DNA of 21,216 nucleotides from JBHIET01 sp046760785 (GTDB taxonomy: Bacteria; Chloroflexota; Anaerolineae; B4-G1): contig JBHIET010000059.1 in the NCBI GenBank assembly GCA_046760785.1, forward strand, positions 1 through 21,216, read 5' to 3'. Numbering within the stretch: the first letter of the stretch is position 1; every line of letters starts with the position of its first letter. The translations under genes were made by a program, and so were the position numbers. Of this stretch, positions 14,001-19,312 are shown in pieces. The notes under the pieces were generated by a model. That model made no database searches and was not told where the DNA came from. It saw only the letters and a list, made by a program, of their open reading frames with translations.

Positions 14001-15526
14001 GCATCGAATCCTGGTACTGGCATCCCACCCGCATCATCCCCGCCGAGACGGGGAACCCGATTGCCGAGTTCCCGGCCTTCACCTTCCTCTATGCTGACCT
14101 GCATCCCCACATGATCGCTTTCCCGCTAACGCTCCTGGCGCTGGCGCTGGCCGTGTGTTGGGTGCGTAGTTCACGCCCTAGCTGGTCCAGTCTGCTCATC
14201 GCTGGTCTGGTCATCGGTGCACTCTGGCCGACCAACACCTGGGATTATCCGACTTATCTGGGGTTGGGATTAGCTGCGCTGTTGATTGGCACGTGGCACA
14301 CAGCACGCAACACGCAATACATTCCACGCCTGAAGCACTTTGTCTGGCGAGCTGCTTTTCTCGTCGGCTTGTCGTTGGTGCTCTACCTCCCCTACCATCA
14401 GCACTACGCTGCTGGCTACAGCTCGGTCGAGAGGTGGCGTGGGTTACACACGCCGGTTGACATTTACCTCTGGATCTACTCCATTCTGCTCTTCCCGGTG
14501 GTGACCCGCCTGCTCTTAAATCTCAAATCTCAAATCTCAAATCTCAAATCTCGATTCGCTCTGGTGATGGGATTGATCGGGCTGCTTGTCCTGTCGCTGG
14601 CGTTGTTTATCCTGGGTTACGAGGTGGCGCTTGTGACAGTGCCGGTGGTGGTCTTCGCTGCGTTGCTGTTCTTCGCGCGCGGGATGCCGGCGACTCGGCG
14701 TCTGCTGTGGCTGATGGTCGGCGGGAGTATGGCGCTGGGGCTGGCCGTCGAGGTCGTCGTGCTCAAAGGTGATATTGGACGTCAGAACACTGTCTTCAAG
14801 TTCTACCTGCAGGTGTGGATACTACTCTCGATCGCGGCGGGGGTCAGCCTGGCCTGGGTGCGTGAGCGCGCGCGACGCTGGCGGTGGGGGCGATGCCCTG
14901 AGCTTGTCGAAGGGTGGCGCCAACTGTGGTGGATTGGGATGGCGGCGCTCGTCTTTGGCGGCGCGCTGTTCCTCCCCTACGGCGTCCGCGCCCGCGCCGT
15001 GGATCGTATGTCGCCCCAGGTGGGCCTGACCCTGGACGGCATGGCCTTTATGGAGCAGGCGCGCGTGTTCGACGCTGCTGCCGGGCGCGACCCCCAGGAA
15101 ATCCCACTGGCGGGCGACTACGGTGCCATCCGTTGGATGCAGGATCACATCCAGGGCTCGCCGGTGATCCTGGAGGGGCTGGGCCGTCACGAGTACCTGT
15201 GGGCCAACCGGGTCTCCATCTACACCGGCCTGCCCGCCGTGGTGGGCTGGCGCTGGCATCAGGTGCAGCAGCGTCTGGGCGTGCTCCCCTCCACGACGGT
15301 GGACCGGCGGCAGGACGACGTGAATGAGTGCTACACCACGACCATCATCTCCCGCGCGCTAGCTATCCTGAGCCGCTATGATGTGCGCTACGTCTACGTA
15401 GGTGAGTACGAGCGGGCCTACTACGACCCGGCCGGCCTGGCCAAGTTTGACGCCATGGCCGCCGATGGTCTGCTGCGGGTGGTGTATGATGTGCAGGGGG
15501 TGAAGATTTACGAGGTGGTGCGGTAG
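11090..15526 (+). CDS. Giant fusion: GT39-like glycosyltransferase plus DUF2298
   Basis: About 1478 residues with many membrane segments. The first half is a GT-C enzyme: NWDEG (Asp42-Glu43) and HPDEAH (residues 48-53) in the first external loop, YGTLPLFL, then a core and a soluble outer domain ending near AEEAFSVYDHPRVLIFRK. The second half, from about residue 690, is a DUF2298 (Chlor_Arch_YYY, TIGR03662-like) unit: GGEKPMDFAYLNA, the signature YYYFG (853-857), LHPHMIAFPL, and NTVFKFYLQVW (from Asn1233), ending in a soluble domain. The function of DUF2298 is not established. Four heptamer arrays and one palindromic repeat lie in frame. I chose ATG 11090; a GTG at 11078 is also open, and neither has a good ribosome binding site. 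The N-terminus itself is repeat-encoded. Confidence 0.87.
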   Translation: MQDFTQYATRITFHVSHFWSLVLLIAILLMASYFRFTGLNWDEGQWIHPDEAHMRMTLSAIRMPDSLSLYFDTHHSPLNVRNSGGRYSYGTLPLFLTRVTAEWLDRACGESPSRLSVAAAWLLMGPLDGPCRPGSFTGFYSALVGRMLSALADLGTVFLIYLIGRRLYGEAVGLLAAVLVALAVLPIQQAHFFTVDSMACFFVTLTVYFSVRAGQTGSWVSFGLAGLSTGLAAACKVSAALASLLVVLAAISRITQHATRNTQHVSRFWSLTLCLILAGLLSLVAFRIAQPYAFEGPGFFGVRPSPEWLERLRQIRAEQGGEVDYPWGRQWTNRAPILFPWVNMVVWGMGLPLGLAAWAGWAMAGFELWRGKRTHLILWVWGSLMFLYQATRWVKAMRYFLPLYPIFIILAAYLLVRLCRVSRRWLRYVGYGLTTLVVVGTALWAIAFLSVYLRPHTRLAASRWIFDHVPEGVTIANEHFDWGVPLRVDGHDPFGGMYDGFEMQHYDEDTAEKRQQLLDWLDRADYIALASNRLYASIPRLPARYPLTTEYYRALFAGELGFELMADFTSCPALGPFQFPDQENPFPLMEAQEYVYQTEPIQVRLPPAEEAFSVYDHPRVLIFRKTAAYSRRRVEEVLGGIDVSRALNGLSPRQATAAPNLLEFDSQTWAEQQAGGTWSEMFDRNSLLNRYPGLAAVAWWTVITGLGWLAFPLLFVALPRLRDRGYGLARVLALLLIAYLTWLAASLHILPSTRGTITAVALLLALVGGGVGWFKRGDLRHFLRRHWRLVLLTEILFALLYVAWIGVRLLQPDLWHPVVGGEKPMDFAYLNAVMKSTWFPPYNPWFSGSWINYYYFGFVIVGTLIKLTGTVPAVAYNLVVPLLYALTGVGAFSVAYNLFGGHRRGALLAGVMALLFTVVLGNLGVVHLIRTSLIKLGGEPFSSTIPGFADTVTMFQGLWEVVAHGAKLPLRIESWYWHPTRIIPAETGNPIAEFPAFTFLYADLHPHMIAFPLTLLALALAVCWVRSSRPSWSSLLIAGLVIGALWPTNTWDYPTYLGLGLAALLIGTWHTARNTQYIPRLKHFVWRAAFLVGLSLVLYLPYHQHYAAGYSSVERWRGLHTPVDIYLWIYSILLFPVVTRLLLNLKSQISNLKSRFALVMGLIGLLVLSLALFILGYEVALVTVPVVVFAALLFFARGMPATRRLLWLMVGGSMALGLAVEVVVLKGDIGRQNTVFKFYLQVWILLSIAAGVSLAWVRERARRWRWGRCPELVEGWRQLWWIGMAALVFGGALFLPYGVRARAVDRMSPQVGLTLDGMAFMEQARVFDAAAGRDPQEIPLAGDYGAIRWMQDHIQGSPVILEGLGRHEYLWANRVSIYTGLPAVVGWRWHQVQQRLGVLPSTTVDRRQDDVNECYTTTIISRALAILSRYDVRYVYVGEYERAYYDPAGLAKFDAMAADGLLRVVYDVQGVKIYEVVR
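11102..11143. repeat. Heptamer array (ACGCAAC/ACGTTTC), 6 units
   Basis: Six seven-base units, three of the ACGCAAC type followed by three of the ACGTTTC type, begin four codons after the start of the GT39-DUF2298 gene and encode TQYATRITFHVSHF, directly before the first membrane segment. The natural N-terminus of the protein seems to have been replaced or extended by the array. Confidence 0.93.
11845..11893. repeat. Heptamer array (ACGCAAC/ACGTTTC), 7 units
   Basis: Seven seven-base units, again ACGCAAC-like first and ACGTTTC-like last, encode RITQHATRNTQHVSRF in the GT39 half between two hydrophobic segments. The order of the two unit types is the same as in the array at 11102. Confidence 0.93.
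14291..14332. repeat. Degenerate heptamer array (ACGCAAC type)
   Basis: About six units in a seven-base register share the pattern AC at positions 1-2; only two (14305-14318) are close to ACGCAAC, the rest have drifted. They encode TARNTQYIPRL between two membrane segments of the DUF2298 half, and look like an older array. Confidence 0.65.
14518..14552. repeat. Perfect heptamer array (AAATCTC), 5 units
   Basis: Five identical copies of AAATCTC encode NLKSQISNLKS between two membrane segments of the DUF2298 half. The coding strand is open in all frames; the other strand would contain TGA. Being perfect, this is the array in the window most likely to slip. Confidence 0.95.
14896..14914. repeat. 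CCTGAGCTTGTCGAAGG palindromic repeat, copy 3, inside coding region
   Basis: The sequence CCTGAGCTTGTCGAAGG, flanked by one more C and G, is a widely dispersed imperfect palindrome in many bacterial genomes. Here it is translated as CPELVEG in a polar loop of the DUF2298 half. Its reverse complement shares the CTTCG-AGCTCAG core with the copies at 189 and 4711. Confidence 0.75.
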
Positions 15527-15540
15527 TTGGTTTTTAGGCC

Positions 15541-15613
15541 CTCTCCCCTGACCCCCTCCCAAAGGGAGGGAAAGCCTCCTGGCCCTGTTGGGGGAGGGGC
15601 TGGGGGAGGAGCC
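15541..15613. repeat. GC-rich palindromic element, copy 3, between the two units
   Basis: A C-rich left arm, a perfect hairpin CCCTCCC-AAA-GGGAGGG (15554-15570) and a G-rich right arm (GGGGGAGGGGCTGGGGGAGG) fill most of the gap between the GT39-DUF2298 gene and the sigma factor gene. The right arm resembles that of the elements at 2563 and 3013. No run of T follows the hairpin, so a standard intrinsic terminator is not supported, although the structure could still slow or stop transcription. Confidence 0.7.
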
Positions 15614-15616
15614 ATC

Positions 15617-15646
15617 TCACAAAACCCTCACTGTTCGTGTATTATA
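15617..15646 (+). promoter_or_regulatory. Possible promoter of the sigma factor unit
   Basis: TATTAT (15640-15645), preceded by TG, resembles a -10 box. The -35 region (near 15617-15622) is poor and no ECF-type GGAAC element is seen. Transcription would start about five bases before the ATG at 15657, leaving almost no leader, as in the first unit. Confidence 0.4.
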
Positions 15647-15656
15647 GAGTAGACCG

Positions 15657-16259
15657 ATGACCGATACCGATACCATCGCGTGCGCCATAGGTGGAGACGA
15701 AGCGGCCCAACGAGCGCTCTACGAGACGCACCACGCGGCCGCCTTTCGCCTGGCCTACCTGCTCCTCCAGGACACCTGCGATGCCGAGGAGGCGGTGCAG
15801 GATGCGTTCGTCTACGTCTTGCGCAACCTGCACCGCTACGACGCCGCGCGCGGCTCCTTCTGGGCCTGGCTGCGTGTGGTGCTGGTGAGCCGCTGCCGCA
15901 ACAGGCGCCGCCGCAAGCAGTTGCACCTTGTCTCGCTGGAGATGCTCGACGCCACCGGTCAGGCCCCCGCCGACCCGGCGCCGGCCGGGGATCCGGCGGG
16001 CGTGTTGGAGATGATGGGCGCACGTCGGGCGCTGTGGGAGGCGTTGCAGCGGGTCAGCCCCGGAGCCAGAGACGCGCTTATTTTGCGCTACTACGAGGGG
16101 CTATCATATGCGGAGATCGCGGCGGCCCTGGGCTGCTCGGCCGACGCCGCCCGGGCGCGGGTGGCCCACGGCAAGGCTCAACTACGGCGTCTACTCGCCG
16201 CGCCGGAGGAAGAACCGGTGCGCGAGACCGGCGTTGTCCGCACGGCGAAGGTGGGGTGA
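15657..16259 (+). CDS. ECF-type RNA polymerase sigma factor
   Basis: A 200-residue sigma-70-family protein with only regions 2 and 4. Region 2 (about residues 20-85) has LAYLLLQDTCDAEEAVQDAF and RYDAARGSFWAWLRVV for core and -10 binding, followed by a basic RCRNRRRR stretch. Region 4 (about 124-178) has DALILRYYEGLSYAEIAAAL and the helix-turn-helix GCSADAARARVAHGKAQLRR for -35 recognition. Length fits ECF factors. Three bases separate it from the anti-sigma gene, so the two are almost surely co-transcribed. ATG 15657 was chosen because it begins directly after the probable -10 box and gives the normal length. Its target genes are not known; the downstream membrane glycosyl genes are the obvious candidates. 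Confidence 0.93.
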   Translation: MTDTDTIACAIGGDEAAQRALYETHHAAAFRLAYLLLQDTCDAEEAVQDAFVYVLRNLHRYDAARGSFWAWLRVVLVSRCRNRRRRKQLHLVSLEMLDATGQAPADPAPAGDPAGVLEMMGARRALWEALQRVSPGARDALILRYYEGLSYAEIAAALGCSADAARARVAHGKAQLRRLLAAPEEEPVRETGVVRTAKVG

Positions 16260-16262
16260 GGG

Positions 16263-16778
16263 ATGAGTAAAGTGAGCGAAGTGCATCTGCGGGAAATGGA
16301 ACTGGCCTGTCTGAGCGACGGGGAGGCCGGCGAGGAGGTTGCAGCCCATCTGCGCTGGTGCGCTCATTGCCGCAGCACCGTCGCCGACTACCGCTGGCTG
16401 CAAGGGGAGATAGCGGCTGCGTTGGCGGTGGCGGCTGATGCGGTGCCCGTGCCGAGACCGAAGTGGTGGGCTGTGCGAGAGCGTATGTTCGCCGGTCGGC
16501 GACGGCAGGTGGTGGGCTGGCGCGTTTCCGCTTTCGCCAGCGTTGTGTTGGCTGTTTGCCTTATCCTTTCCATCCCCAACTTTCTGGCCCCGGCTGTCGC
16601 AGCGCAGAGACTGCAGCCGGAGGTCGTGATGGTCCCCGCGCCGGTCACGGCCGCCGTTTCCGGCGAATGTATGGCCTCGATGGCGACGCCCACTCCGGCC
16701 ATATTCTGTGAAGAGGCGGAACCGTTGCCAACGCCTGCCCTTATGTTGCCTCCCACACCACCAGAGCCTGAAACCTGA
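16263..16778 (+). CDS. ZAS-type membrane anti-sigma factor
   Basis: A 171-residue protein. The N-terminal cytoplasmic domain carries the zinc-binding anti-sigma motif His29-xxx-Cys33-xx-Cys36, which in this family wraps the cognate sigma factor. One hydrophobic segment spans about residues 86-108. The outer tail (about 110-171) is rich in Pro, Thr and Ala and holds two cysteines (136 and 149). The gene follows the sigma gene by three bases, with GGTGAGGG before the ATG. Regulation is presumably by release of the sigma factor upon an envelope signal. The last codons and the stop come from a degenerate heptamer repeat. No catalytic domain is seen in the tail. The anti-sigma assignment is strong from motif plus context. 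Confidence 0.87.
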   Translation: MSKVSEVHLREMELACLSDGEAGEEVAAHLRWCAHCRSTVADYRWLQGEIAAALAVAADAVPVPRPKWWAVRERMFAGRRRQVVGWRVSAFASVVLAVCLILSIPNFLAPAVAAQRLQPEVVMVPAPVTAAVSGECMASMATPTPAIFCEEAEPLPTPALMLPPTPPEPET

Positions 16779-16789
16779 GACTCTGAAAC
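16768..16789. repeat. Short heptamer repeat (CTGAAAC type)
   Basis: Three units near CTGAAAC, with one extra base between the second and third, span the stop codon of the anti-sigma gene and most of the 14-base gap before the next gene. As a result, no Shine-Dalgarno sequence is present before the ATG at 16793. Confidence 0.65.
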
Positions 16790-16792
16790 CCG

Positions 16793-19312
16793 ATGACCCA
16801 AGTCCTTCTCGCATTCCGCTGGTACCTCGTCGTTCAGACCTTTGGCCTGGTGGCGCTGCCGCTCTGCCTGCGCCTCTTCCGTCACCTGCCGGATCGCGGC
16901 TACGGCGTCTCTAAACCAGTGGGCCTCCTTCTGACCGGCTGGGCCTTTTGGCTCATGGCTACCTTCGGCTGGCTGCACAACACCGCGGGCGGTATCCTCG
17001 TCGCCCTGGCCCTCCTCTTCGCTGCGGGCATTACCCTCCACCTAACCAACCAACCAACCAACCAGCCAAGCAGCCGGCTCCCCTGGCGCACCATCCTATT
17101 CACCGAAGCGGTGTTCGCTCTCGCTTTCGCATCCTGGTGCCTGGTCCGCGCCCACATGCCGCGCATCGAGACGGCAGGGGGCGAGAAGTGGATGGAAATC
17201 GCCTTCCTGCGCGCAATCCTGCGCTCCGATACCTTCCCGCCCCACGACCCTTGGCTCTCCGGCTTTGCCATCTCTTACTACTACTTTGGTTACCTCATCG
17301 TCGCTATGCTCACCCGGTTGGCGGCTGTCCCGCCCTCCATCGCGTTCAATCTCGGCATCGCCACCCTCTTCGGACTCACCTGCACAGGGGCTTTTAGCCT
17401 GGTCTATAACCTCATCGCAGCAAACGCTAAGGGTTTGGAAAAACACTTAAGGTTTTCAATTCTGGGCGGCCTGCTGGGACCGCTGCTGGTGGCTGTGATG
17501 GGCAACCTGGAGGGGCTGCTGGAGGTGCTCCACGCCCGGGGCATCGGCCCGGTCTCCTTCTGGCAGTGGCTTGACATTCGCTCCCTCAACGTTGCTCCCC
17601 CTTCCCTCGCTGGGGGCAGTTGGGTACCCACGCGCTTTTTCTGGTGGTGGCAGGCATCCCGCGTCGTTCACGATTATGCTCCTTGGGGAGGGGAGCAGGA
17701 GGTAATAGACGAGTTTCCTGCCTTCAGTTTCACGTTGGGCGACATGCACCCCCATGTGCTGGGGTTGCCCTTCGTGCTTCTCGCCCTCGCCCTGGCCCTC
17801 GATTTCTACCTACGAGTAGCAAGTGGCGAATGGCGAATGGCGAATGGCGCATCACGCATCACGTATCACTTTTCACGTTTCACACAACTACCGCTCGCTC
17901 TCTGGGAATTCTTCATCTATGCTCTCTGCCTTGGCGGTCTGGGCTTCCTCAACACCTGGGACTTTCCCATCTACCTCTTCGTCGTCGTCGCCGCCTACAC
18001 CCTCGCCCACATACGCAACACGCAACACGCAACACGCTTCACGCAACACGCAACACGTTTCACGCTCCCCTTCATCGCCCTTCTCATCGCGGGCATCTTC
18101 CTCTACCTCCCCTTCTGGATCGGCTTCCAATCCCAGGCTGGCGGTATTCTGCTCAACCTGTTCAACGCCACCCGCCTGCCTCAGTTCCTGGTTATGTTCG
18201 GGCCGCTCGTCTTCCTTGCGGCAGTCTTCGTCGCCGATCAGGCGCGGCGGGATGGTGTGCGGGCCCGCGAGGTGGCCAGGTGGGCGCTGGTTGCGGCGCT
18301 GTCCATCCTCGGCGCACTGCTGTTTGTGCTGGGCCTCGTCGTGCTCCTGGTCCGGCTGGACGTGATCCCCTCACAGGGACCGGTGGGCTATGTGGCTGCC
18401 TGGTTGCGCGGCGGGCCGATCCCCGGTCTGGAGGGCGTAACGAATGCGCATACTCGCGTCTCACGCAGCTTGTTTTCGCGCCTGCTCAACCCCTGGGTCG
18501 CCCTCGGCCTTATCGTTCTACTTACCATCATCGCCCTCATCCTGAAGCGAGCGACGAGCCACCAGCATCGAGCATCGAGCGTCGAGTATCCAGCGTCAAG
18601 CATTCGCGATTTCGTTCTCCTCCTCTTCGCCACCGGAGCTCTTCTCACTCTCGGCGTTGAGTACGTCTATCTGCGCGATGGCTTTGGTATCCGTATGAAC
18701 ACCGTCTTCAAGTTCTACTTCCAGGCCTGGGTAGTGTGGGCCATCGCCGGGGCTTATGCGCTGGCAAGCTTCGTCTACAGGAGTAGGATCGTGGTCGTCG
18801 TTGCCGTGCTCCTCATCGCCGCCGGGTTGGTCTACCCCGCGCTGGCCATCCCGGCCCGCGCTCGCGAGTACGGTGGCCCGCCCACACTCGACGGCGCGGC
18901 CTACCTGGCCGAGACGCATCCCGACGACTACGCTGCCATCGCCTGGCTAAATCAGAACGTTACTGGTGCTCCGGTCATCCTGGAGGCTCCGGGCGATCAC
19001 ATGAAGGCCTACGCCTATGAGGGTCGCGTCTCCGCCCACACCGGCCTGCCTACGCTTCTCGGCTGGGCTGGCCACGAGAATCAGTGGCGCGGGAATTATG
19101 ACGAGCAGGCTCGCCGCGAACCCGACATTGAGACGCTTTACACCAGTGTCAACCCAGACGAGGTCTTGACCCTGCTGGATAAGTATGGTATAAGTTACGT
19201 CTACGTTGGGCCGCTTGAGCGGGCGCGTTACCCGGCCTCTGGCCTGGAGAAGTTTGCCCAATTGATGGAGACCGTCTACGACACCAGTGCCGTGACCATC
19301 TACCGCCGATGA
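16793..19312 (+). CDS. DUF2298 (Chlor_Arch_YYY) membrane protein
   Basis: An 839-residue single-unit member of the DUF2298/TIGR03662 family, in the usual 700-900 range. Motifs in order: GGEKWMEIAFLRA, YYYFG (162-166), VIDEFPAFSF, GDMHPHVLGLPF, LNTWDFPIYL, NTVFKFYFQAW (from Asn636), and a soluble C-terminal domain with SYVYVGPLERARYP similar to that of the giant fusion. The many hydrophobic segments and paired HPH motif suggest a GT-C-like fold, but biochemical function is unknown. One AACC array (17044-17063) and three heptamer arrays encode polar loops. ATG 16793 lacks a ribosome binding site; it is the first start giving the full first membrane segment. The stop overlaps the next start as ATGA. 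Confidence 0.88.
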   Translation: MTQVLLAFRWYLVVQTFGLVALPLCLRLFRHLPDRGYGVSKPVGLLLTGWAFWLMATFGWLHNTAGGILVALALLFAAGITLHLTNQPTNQPSSRLPWRTILFTEAVFALAFASWCLVRAHMPRIETAGGEKWMEIAFLRAILRSDTFPPHDPWLSGFAISYYYFGYLIVAMLTRLAAVPPSIAFNLGIATLFGLTCTGAFSLVYNLIAANAKGLEKHLRFSILGGLLGPLLVAVMGNLEGLLEVLHARGIGPVSFWQWLDIRSLNVAPPSLAGGSWVPTRFFWWWQASRVVHDYAPWGGEQEVIDEFPAFSFTLGDMHPHVLGLPFVLLALALALDFYLRVASGEWRMANGASRITYHFSRFTQLPLALWEFFIYALCLGGLGFLNTWDFPIYLFVVVAAYTLAHIRNTQHATRFTQHATRFTLPFIALLIAGIFLYLPFWIGFQSQAGGILLNLFNATRLPQFLVMFGPLVFLAAVFVADQARRDGVRAREVARWALVAALSILGALLFVLGLVVLLVRLDVIPSQGPVGYVAAWLRGGPIPGLEGVTNAHTRVSRSLFSRLLNPWVALGLIVLLTIIALILKRATSHQHRASSVEYPASSIRDFVLLLFATGALLTLGVEYVYLRDGFGIRMNTVFKFYFQAWVVWAIAGAYALASFVYRSRIVVVVAVLLIAAGLVYPALAIPARAREYGGPPTLDGAAYLAETHPDDYAAIAWLNQNVTGAPVILEAPGDHMKAYAYEGRVSAHTGLPTLLGWAGHENQWRGNYDEQARREPDIETLYTSVNPDEVLTLLDKYGISYVYVGPLERARYPASGLEKFAQLMETVYDTSAVTIYRR
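17044..17063. repeat. Tetranucleotide array (AACC), 5 units
   Basis: Five perfect AACC units, followed by one AGCC, encode LTNQPTNQP between two membrane segments of the DUF2298 protein. The same unit count and unit sequence occur at the start of the last gene (19320-19339). Confidence 0.93.
17825..17887. repeat. Heptamer array (GGCGAAT to CACGTTT), 9 units
   Basis: Nine seven-base units fill 63 bases: three perfect GGCGAAT copies, then units grading through GGCGCAT and CACGCAT to CACGTTT. They encode GEWRMANGASRITYHFSRF in a loop between two membrane segments. Two different repeat families seem to be joined in one register. Confidence 0.92.
18013..18068. repeat. Heptamer array (ACGCAAC), 8 units
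   Basis: Eight seven-base units, mostly exact ACGCAAC with ACGCTTC in the middle and ACGTTTC near the end, encode IRNTQHATRFTQHATRFTL between two membrane segments of the DUF2298 protein. Confidence 0.95.
18550..18605. repeat. Heptamer array (AGCATCG), about 8 units
   Basis: Two exact AGCATCG units sit among related seven-base units and encode ATSHQHRASSVEYPASSIR between two membrane segments. This is a different unit sequence from the neighbouring arrays but has the same length and the same kind of location. Confidence 0.88.

Noticed and set aside
15554..15570. Hairpin after the GT39-DUF2298 gene as an intrinsic terminator
   Set aside because: The stem is followed by AAAGCC rather than a T-run, and it belongs to a dispersed palindrome family.
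18013..18068. A possible CRISPR-like array in the repeats
   Set aside because: Units are seven bases with no spacers, so this is a simple tandem array; no cas genes are present.
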